A program made the translations under genes and the position numbers. The notes under the pieces were generated by a model. It saw only the letters and a list, made by a program, of their open reading frames with translations. It had not been told where the DNA came from and did not search any database. DNA of 64,000 nucleotides from assembly GCF_041146795.1 (NCBI RefSeq), contig NC_135184.1:4721967-4785966 (forward strand), in the 5' to 3' direction. Shown one piece after another: positions 56,339 to 64,000 of the stretch (position 1 is its first letter; each line of letters opens with the position of its first letter). This DNA comes from Maylandia zebra (taxonomy: Eukaryota > Chordata > Actinopteri > Cichliformes > Cichlidae).

Positions 56339-56885
56339 GTATGTAAAAGTGTCATATACAGATTTCATAATATAGAAATGAATAGGACTCATCAAAATGT
56401 CACAAATGGTAAATGGCCTGTATTTATATAGCGCTTTACTAGTCCCTAAGGACCCCAAAGCGCTTTACATATCCAGTCATCCACCCATTCACACACACAT
56501 TCGCACACTGGTGATGGCAAGCTACATTGTAACCACAGCCACCCTGGGGCGCACTGACAGAGGCGACACAAAGACACATGGTGTGCATTACCGCCTGGGA
56601 TACTGCCTCACTGAAGACATGTTTTCTGTTAGCACAGTAAAATAAAACCTGGATTTCAAATCTTCTGTTTAATAAAAAACAAAAAATTCCACCAGATTTA
56701 AGTCATGTTAGTCCAGAACTGTACACAGTATGTAGAAAAATGTTGAGACGATGAAAACTGGATTATTGGCCACAAGGACCAAGTTGGAGTGGCAAGCTGT
56801 ATGCCTCATAAATGATGACTTTCTGCATGTAGACAGAAATCTCCGCTGTTCACTGCATGAGAGAGAATATTTGAATATTGCTCGC
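56339..56885. other. Intron of gene B
   Basis: Apart from the SINE, the sequence is paralogous to the gene A intron at 45.51-45.9 kb. No gene. Confidence 0.5.
56406..56567 (-). mobile_element. 5'-truncated tRNA-SINE
   Basis: Tail and part of the body of the 43.3-kb SINE, minus orientation; the tRNA head is missing. CACAAA lies on both sides, and gene A has the uninterrupted site near 45583-45590. Confidence 0.75.
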
Positions 56886-57215
56886 ATATAGAATAGAATT
56901 CAAGTTTGTCATTGCACATGTCACAGGTACAAGGCAACAAAATGCAGTTTGCATCCATCCAGAAGTGCTTTAGCCATGATATAGATATATTACAAATAGA
57001 TATTAGAAATAATATAGATATGTGAGTATATTACAGAAATGGGTCTATGGTATGTTATAATGTACACGGTATGAAGTATGTTATGAATATGCTATATCTA
57101 TAAGTATGTACAGGCTGTAGTGAGTACAAGCTATGAACAGGATATAAATATAAAAAAACTATACAGAAATATGAGATATACAGAAATGTGAACTATGCAG
57201 GTTATAAACAGTTGT
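56886..57215 (+). repeat. Interspersed repeat with 'gtcattgcacatgtcacagg' start
   Basis: A TATAGAATAG run, then 'caacaaaatgcagtttgcatcc', then degenerate 'tatgaa/tatag' words. A common fish repeat, class unassigned. Confidence 0.5.
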
Positions 57216-57896
57216 AGATTTAAAAAATTATCATACACTAACATAATTATCCCCATTAGGACTGAACAATCAGTTTAAAATATTGATTTGAAACTAAGCT
57301 TTTAACAAACCATCACATTGTGCTGTAATGTCATCACAGCACAAGACCTGTGCAGTGATGTTATCGGTGGATTTCCTGATTGTGTGGCCAATCCATCATC
57401 ACTTTCTTTCAGAACTGGTATTGCTATTGGTTCCTGGTTTGTTCTTGACTACTTTTTTTTTTCTTTTTTTTTTTTTTTAAATCTTCCCTGGCCACTGGAT
57501 ACAGTGTATTTGCTGCAAAAAGATGTTGATGAATGTCTATAACATACAGAGCGCTGTCTTTGTCCTGCTCCATGTTTATGTAAAACATGGAGCAGGACTT
57601 ACAAACAGATTTTAAGAGAATGCTAACTGCCCTAACAGTACTGACCTTATGAAAGCATACGAGAGAAGAAAATTAAGAAAATATACAAACAGGGTTCCAT
57701 TGCACTAAGAATCATGAAACTCTCATTCCTTGTGTGAGGTGATATGGCATTATTAAAGAAAAGTCTCCCATATCCTATTTAATAAATAAATAAATAAATA
57801 AAAACAACTCCTATGATTTGTGCATAAATGATTCTTCAGTTTGTCTAACATGGCCTCCTTCACTCAGTTCAATTCTATTTTATTCATATAGGGAAA
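57216..57896. other. Intron of gene B, segment shared with 35.2-35.5 kb
   Basis: 57240-57590 parallels the gene C intron. A perfect 16-bp inverted repeat lies at 57562-57598. A T-rich run is at about 57452-57478. No gene. Confidence 0.5.
57562..57598. repeat. Perfect hairpin, 16-bp arms
   Basis: Arms 57562-57577 (GTCCTGCTCCATGTTT) and 57583-57598 are exact reverse complements around a 5-nt loop ATGTA. The paralogous site near 35.43 kb has only one, diverged arm. Confidence 0.9.
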
Positions 57897-58361
57897 TACA
57901 GTGGGATGCAAAAGTTTGGGCAACCTTGTTAATAGTCATTATATTCCTGTATAAATCATTGGTTGTTACAATAAAAAAATGTCAGTTAAATATATCATAT
58001 GGGAGACACACAGTGATATTTAAGAAGTGAAATGAAGTTTATTGGATTTACAGAAAGTGTGCAATAGTTGTTTAAACAAAATCAGGCAGGTGCATAAATT
58101 TGGGCACCACAAAAAAGGACATGAAATCAACATTTTGTGGATCTGCCTTTTGCAGAAATTACAGCCTCTAAATGCTTCCTGTAGGTTCCAGTGAGAGTCT
58201 GGATTGTGGTTGAAGGTAATTTGGACCATTCCCCTTTATAAAACATCTCTAGTTCATTCAGGTTTGATGGCTTCCGAGCATGGACAGCTCTCTTTAACTC
58301 GCACCCAAGATTTTCAGTAATTTTCAGGTCTTGGGACAGAGATGGCCATTCCAGAACGTTG
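57897..58361 (-). mobile_element. Tc1-like transposon, transposase C-terminus and one end
   Basis: The plus-strand end 'acagtgggatgcaaaagtttgggcaacc' is a known Tc1-type terminus. On the minus strand a frame gives VLEWPSLSQDLKITENLGCELKRAVHARKP and 'KHLEAVISAKGRSTKC', the C-terminus of the transposase with the final acidic position (Pro-Ile-Glu-Asn context altered to KITEN). The other end was replaced by SINE sequence at 58362. Confidence 0.8.
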
Positions 58362-58482
58362 TACCTGTGCAACGGGTGAAGTGTCTCGCCTAAGGACACA
58401 ACGGCCGAGACTGTCCAAGCCGGGGCTCTAACCGGTAACCTTCCGATTACAAGGCGAACTCCCAACTCTTGAGCCACGAAAT
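58362..58482 (-). mobile_element. tRNA-SINE head fragment
   Basis: Matches the head half of the SINE at 43282-43604 ('gcaacgggtgaagtgtc', 'aaccttccgattacaaggcg', 'cttgagccacga' on the plus strand). Confidence 0.75.
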
Positions 58483-58699
58483 CAAATCCTTCAGAAGCTG
58501 CATTTGTAGGCTGACTGCGTTACAGCCAAATTCAAAGACCCCCTCCAAATGCGGCCGACAAACGTGTCCTTCATTTCCAGATTTGAAGGATGGGTCGGGT
58601 GTATCCTTCGCTGCCCAACCTATCCCAGGATTCATAGCGTGGCCCAGCCAATTCCAGTTTCCAACAATGGCAGCAGCTTCTTAGTTTTAATATTACCTT

Positions 58700-59400
58700 T
58701 ATTACTCCTTCTGAAGCTCAATAAGGATAAAACTGAAATCCTCCTTATTGGCACCAAATCCAACCTTTTGAAGGCAAACCACTTCTGACTCACTATCGAT
58801 AACTCCAGTTTTCCCTTCTCCTCAGGTTAAGACCCTTGGTGTCATCCTAGACTGTTCACTTTCCTATAAATCTCACATCAATAATCTCACCTGTTCTGCC
58901 TATTTCCATCTACGCAACACTAACAGATTTCATCCTTCTCTTGTCACCCAGTCTACATCCATTCTTGCCCAGTCTTGTTACCTCCCGACTACTACAACTC
59001 TCTCTTGCATGGTCTCCCCCAAAAATCCCTCCATAAGATTCAACTGGTTCAGAACTCTGCTGCTCACATTATCACCAGAACTGCCTCCTACCAGCACATC
59101 ACCCCTGTTCTTCAGGAACTTCACTGGCTCCCTGTGAAATTCTGGATAGTTTTCAAACTTCTTGTGCTCATCTTCAAGGCCATTCATAACCTCGCACCTC
59201 CTTACCTTTCTGACCTGTTAACCACTACCTTTTCTGTCCGCTCACTTCAATCTTCTTCTTCTATCCAGCTTTCTGTGCCTTCCTTCCGCCTCACCAGGAT
59301 GGGAAGCAGAGCTTTTAGCTGTTCTGCTCCCAGGCTGTGGAACTCTATACCCCCAGGTATAAGAAAGATTGGCTCTCTCACACAGTTTAAATCTCAATGA
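58700..59400 (+). mobile_element. L2-type LINE 3' coding fragment
   Basis: LNKDKTEILLIGTKSNL leads, after frameshifts, into 'TLGVILDCSLSYKSHINN' and a long frame (58975-59400) with LVQNSAAHIITRTASYQHITPVL, ELHWLPVKF, IHNLAPPYLSDLL and RLWNSIPPGI. These are the RT thumb and C-terminal blocks, from a different subfamily than the copy at 24.8 kb. The fingers/palm and endonuclease are absent. Confidence 0.8.
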
Positions 59401-59600
59401 GCCTAATCAGGGCCACCTGATCCAGCCATAAATGTATGCTTTATCAAAAAGGAAATTTTTAAGCCTAATCTTTTTTTTTTTTAAAAAGAGTGTCTGTTTT
59501 CCGAATCCAAACTGGCAGCTTTTTCCACAGAAGAGGGACCTGAAAGCTGAAGGCTCTACCTCCCATTCTCCCCAACTTTAAGGCAATGAATGGTTAATCT
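59400..59600 (+). repeat. Interspersed repeat shared with 47170-47360
   Basis: Start of the gene B 3' segment that is homologous to gene A. A T-run replaces a few bases near 59471. Confidence 0.6.
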
Positions 59601-59837
59601 AAACAATAAATAAATCCTCAAGTGAGTGTCCTGTAAAGTTTTTGAATAATTTTAAGCAAATTTTTAAATGTTTTGTGCACTTTGATAACAAAATTTAAGA
59701 GATACCACTTTGTGCTTTTGTTTGATTATATATCGTCTTTATTTTCTCATCGTAGCTGATCTGTCTAAGCCATATGCTTACCATGTAGAGACCTTCTAAT
59801 GGTTGTAATTTCTCAAATGTATGTTTTTTGATTTAGA

Positions 59838-60640
<803 letters not shown>

Positions 60641-61693
60641 CCTGTGTGAAACATTTTAGTTCTCCAGTACAGTTGAAAATGCAATTAGGAAAAGATGCTA
60701 CATGCTAAGTTTCATTCTTAGAAAATGGTGGTGGTAGAACACATAAACAGTGTTTGGGTCATTGAAAACTGAAAATTTAAAAAGGCTTTCGGAAGCTCAG
60801 TTTCTGTTTTGACACATGGACAAGACAAACTTTTTGTCTTGTCCACCATAAAATGTGTGCACCTTTATCACCTTTTTCTGACATTGTTTTATAGTTTATA
60901 GGCTTTGTCTTTGCTGAAGTTTCTTCATTTTCTTTGGCATGGCCTCGACAGTGCTTGAGATATTTTTAGTGTCTTGATGTAAAAATAACTATTTCTCCAA
61001 AACGCACTTGGAAATATCAGTTTAAAAAAACTACCCATGTAGTAGTTGGATTGACATTATGGCAAGTGCTTTTCAGATGGAAAGGGAATATTTTAGGGAA
61101 TGACAATGTTGACAAGTTGATCTATGTTCTCAAATTGTCTGTGATCCATATTTTAAGCTCATTTATTATTTATATTTATAACATAACTTATGGACTAATG
61201 TGTCATTTTAACAGTGTGTTCCATTTTGACATTAAACAAATCCAGTTTAAGATTGTAGATAATTCAGTTTAAAGATAAAATATTGATAATTATATAATAA
61301 AGGAGGAGGAGCTGGTGACTCATCTCCCATAAAGGAGCTCAGAAGTTCCCCGGGAGTCTTCATCTTTATTTATCTTTGTTTGCTTTTGGCCTCCATGTGC
61401 TTATGTCAAACATACTAGAGAGCTTTTTTATTTTATTTTATCTTGTATGTTCAATAAAAACTGTTGGCATCAAACTTTACATCTCCTGTAAATTTTGTAT
61501 TTTGGTTTAAATTGTGTTCCAAAACCCTGAATCAACATCTTTCCAGCCTTTAGAAATTCTGAAAAGCCTTTAAAACATGCGACTGCACAATCCTGCTGCT
61601 CTTTGAAAAACTAACAGTACTTCCAAATGAGCTGTTAAACAGGGCTTTGTGTGATCTGCCTTTTGGTGAAGCATTCTCGTCCTCACTTTCCAG
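60641..61693. other. 3' flank of gene B, paralogous to 47.95-49.55 kb
   Basis: Same order of words as the gene A flank. No gene seen. Confidence 0.6.
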
Positions 61694-61904
61694 GGCCCTA
61701 TTTCAGGAAGCCGGTTTAGAAAACTCAGTGAAAAACGATACTCAGGGTTGAGTAACCCCGAACTGTCCAACTCGGAATATTCGGTTTCAGAAAGGCTGAT
61801 AACAAGTAGTTCAATCAACGCGGAGTTGCTTTAACCCCAAGTCAAGCGCGCGCACGAGGATACATAAAGCCCTGATTAGTGGAGCACAGATTAAGCGAGT
61901 CACC

Positions 61905-62609
61905 ATGGAGACGGAGGGAAAGAAGGCGCGGTCAATGTATTTTACAGTGCTTGAGGCCGAAATTCTGATGGCAGCATATGCCGATAACATGCAAATTTTG
62001 CGGGAAAAAAGTAACACAGCCTCAGCTGCGAAAGAAAGGGAGCATGCATGGCAAAACATAGCCGACAGAGTCAATGCGTGAGTGTTAATTTAAACATTGA
62101 TCTAGGGATTTCCACCCATTTAACACGTTATTTTATTATATTTTATTTTTTATTTTATACATTTTATTTTGTGATGTGATGTGAGCGCAGGTGCAACCCA
62201 ACAGGCCCCAAACGTTCCTGGCAGCAAGTAAAAATGAAATATAAAAATATAGTCCAAACAGGTAAGGTGTAATTGTATTATGAGCCATAGTGCTTGGTCT
62301 GTTTGTCCCATGTAAATCAATTGCAGTTAGAGGCTACATTAATTTTCTTTCTGTAAGCACTTATTGAAATTATCTGAGCACATTACAAGTACATATTTGC
62401 TTACTCTGTATGCTCAAATGTGACCCGTTATAGCCAACAGAAAAAAAGCGGAGGCCCGAAAAACAGGTGGGGGTCCTCCACCACCACCACTCACAGAGGC
62501 TGAGCAGTTGGCTTCCACATTTGTGATAATGTTGGCAGCATCACATATGATCTTCACAGTGCAGAGAACACAAATTAGCATCCATTACTATAATGAAATA
62601 ATTTGTTAG
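61905..62609 (+). pseudogene. Harbinger Myb/SANT-like DNA-binding gene, C-terminally truncated
   Basis: Exons 61905-62077, 62191-62261 and 62434-62609 join in frame (donors GTGAGT and GTAAGG; acceptors GCGCAG and GTTATAG). The product starts ETEGKKARSMYFTVLEAEIL, followed by helices with AAKEREHAWQNIADRVNACNPTGPKRSWQQVKMKYKN, a Myb/SANT-like trihelix, then a basic segment and a Pro run (GGGPPPPPLTEAEQLA). In Harbinger elements this accessory protein binds the element ends and helps bring the transposase into the nucleus. The last 20 or so residues look unrelated and probably arise from the internal deletion. Confidence 0.8.
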
Positions 62610-62639
62610 TTTGAAATGCTACAGGGAACTATGTACCTG

Positions 62640-63253
62640 TACATTAATGCTGTGGAACGACTTCCTGTTCATAGTCTCCTTCATTTACTGAAGGAGCAAT
62701 GATTGGAATGTGAGTGCCATCTATACAGCCAATCACGCCTGGGAACCGTGAGAATAAATGTAAAATTTAAGTAGTAGTTCAAATATCACCACATCATGAA
62801 TTAAGTTTCGTTCATCCTGATACCTGCAATTTTGTGGAATCCCTCTTTGATAAATCTTGTGGGTCTATGACCGGGGAACACCACAGACGAGTACAGGAGA
62901 CGTTTCAGTGCAACTGTAACATTCCTGACTGCCCGACAGACGGTAGCCTTGGAAACGTGCTCAGCATCACCAATATTATACAGAAAGCTCCCGTTTGCAA
63001 AAAACCGAAGTGCAATACAAATATGTACAGAACTGAGAGGATGTCCGCGATGTGTCACATGAGCAATATTAGGCCTGAGGATGTTATCCAAATAAATTAT
63101 GGATTGTGCTGAAAAACTGTAACGTTCACACAGAAAATCATCAGGAAATGATAAAATGCGTGCAATCACTCTCTCCCGGCGGAGAGCTCTGCAGAGAATT
63201 TGGGCTTCAACATCTACTGGCTCTTCAAGGAAGGGGCACGCCATGTCCGACAC
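62640..63253 (-). pseudogene. Harbinger transposase, N-terminal part only
   Basis: Exon 63253-62824 encodes the HARBI1-like N-terminal region (FLCERYSFSAQSIIYLDNIL, HPLSSVHICIALRFFANGSFLYNIGDAEHVSKATVCRAV, a helix-turn-helix-like segment). After a GTATCA donor and a TTCCCAG acceptor, exon 62738 onward gives VIGCIDGTHIPI with the first catalytic Asp. Near 62665-62675 the frame shifts (NEGDYEQ instead of the usual continuation; RKSFHSINVQ is readable one frame over), and the rest, including the other two acidic residues, is deleted. Inactive. Confidence 0.85.
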
Positions 63254-63473
63254 TTCCTACAGTCAGGTTTCCGACAAAGAGGCGGAGAGAGTCGGGGTTA
63301 GTAGAAGTAAACCTGCTAGGGGGCAGGTTAGCTTCACGGAGTGTGTCATCATAGTAACTCACTCAGGATTAATCTAAACTCACTTTGTGAAACTGAAAAC
63401 CCAGAGTTTTCGTTAACTCACGGTATGCTTACTCAGAGTTTGCACTAAACCGGCTTCCTGAAATAGGGCCCAG

Positions 63474-63920
63474 GTCCTCAACCGTACTCCATCAATGTCT
63501 TCTGAAGATGTTTCAGAACAAAAGTGGAGCACATAATAGCAAACACTGAACACACAACTCCCCTGTCTGCTAAGAGCATGTCTTCCTTTTTTATACCACC
63601 ATCAGTGACATGAAAAAAGATTCAAACAAATCTGCGATGGTATTTTCAGATCAAGTTAGCCAATTAGTCATCACAGTGGACTTAATGCAGTCCACAATTC
63701 CTTAGGAGGTACCAAACATGAATTTAAACCAGCATGCAATTTAATTAAATAACACACCCCTCCCTCTCGGAGCTTCAGTAACACCAATTTGCATCAAAAT
63801 CTTGATTAAATCAAAATTCAAGAATCGTCTTAACTGTCTGAGTTAGGTTCAGTCTTCACAGTCACTGGAAGCTCTAATCTTACCGACGTACAGGTTCCAG
63901 ACCACAACTGAGGCAGCAAA
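63474..63920. repeat. Continuation of the gene B 3' flank
   Basis: Parallels 49558-50013 closely. No gene. Confidence 0.7.
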
Positions 63921-64000
63921 TAGTGATGGGTCGGTCGCGAACAAAATGGCTCCTAGAGCCGGATCTTTGAAGTGAACGATGCGAGCCGGTACAGAGAAAG
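63921..64000 (+). mobile_element. hAT element, left end, cut by window edge
   Basis: TAGTGATGGGTCGGTCGCGAAC is the terminus of a ZBED-type hAT family, sharing TAGTGATGGG with the element at 29108. It interrupts the sequence 'ggcagcaaa|tccaaaag' that is continuous at 50006-50020. The presumed target duplication is GCAGCAAA (63913-63920); its partner is outside the window. Confidence 0.8.

Larger units (their letters stand above)
61694..63470. mobile_element. PIF/Harbinger element, 1777 bp, with two genes
   Basis: TIRs start GGCCCTATTTCAGGAAGCCG at both ends. The 3-bp target duplication CAG (61691-61693, 63471-63473) fits the Harbinger CWG preference. The empty site is seen in the paralogous segment at 49555-49557. 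Inside are a plus-strand Myb-like gene and a minus-strand transposase gene, meeting tail to tail, with the middle (the end of both genes) deleted. It is thus a non-autonomous derivative. Confidence 0.92.

Overview
The window looks like teleost fish genomic DNA. It has AT-rich non-coding sequence, split genes with GT-AG introns, KRAB-less C2H2 zinc-finger genes with the acidic N-terminal exons common in ray-finned fish, and very many interspersed repeats (L2-type and other LINEs, tRNA-derived SINEs, hAT, Tc1, piggyBac and Harbinger DNA transposons). A tRNA-SINE head resembling those of cichlids and other percomorphs makes a percomorph source likely, but that is inference. No rRNA or stand-alone tRNA gene, CRISPR array or bacterial feature was seen.

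The backbone is a decaying, tandemly duplicated cluster of C2H2 zinc-finger (ZNF) genes, named here D, E, C, A and B in map order. D (exons at about 12.8 and 9.5-9.8 kb) and E (24.6, 22.1-22.3 and 17.8-18.8 kb) lie on the minus strand. C (29.1-39.5 kb), A (42.6-48.0 kb) and B (51.5-60.6 kb) lie on the plus strand. E and C are head to head across 24.7-29.0 kb. Only E keeps an uninterrupted finger exon (seven fingers). C is split by a hAT insertion in exon 1 and has a stop and frameshifts in its finger exon. A has a stop and a lost splice donor in exon 1 and has lost all its fingers. B has a clean exon 1 but a broken finger exon. A and B are paralogous over roughly 42.6-50.0 and 51.4-63.9 kb, so each shows empty sites for insertions found in the other.

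The most interesting locus is 7.2-9.8 kb on the minus strand. A complete piggyBac transposase (DDD triad and C-terminal Cys/His motif, one short intron) lies immediately downstream of the acidic exon of gene D. A phase-matched splice acceptor could join the two into a ZNF-N-terminal/piggyBac fusion of about 703 residues, in the place where the finger exon should be.

Other layout: 1-2.1 kb, minus-strand L2-type LINE; 4.2-5.4 kb, minus-strand three-exon fragment with a DUF4806-like domain; 15.3-17.5 kb, degraded second-type LINE; 24.8-26.9 kb, L2-type LINE with an intact reverse transcriptase frame; 33.9-34.5 kb, TRIM coiled-coil fragment inside gene C; 52.3-52.7 kb, 62-bp tandem repeat; 53.4-53.9 kb, possible solo LTR; 54.1-56.3 kb, tandem duplication of a hAT fragment plus a ZNF exon; 61.7-63.5 kb, Harbinger element with its Myb-like and transposase genes; 63.9 kb, start of another hAT element cut by the window edge.
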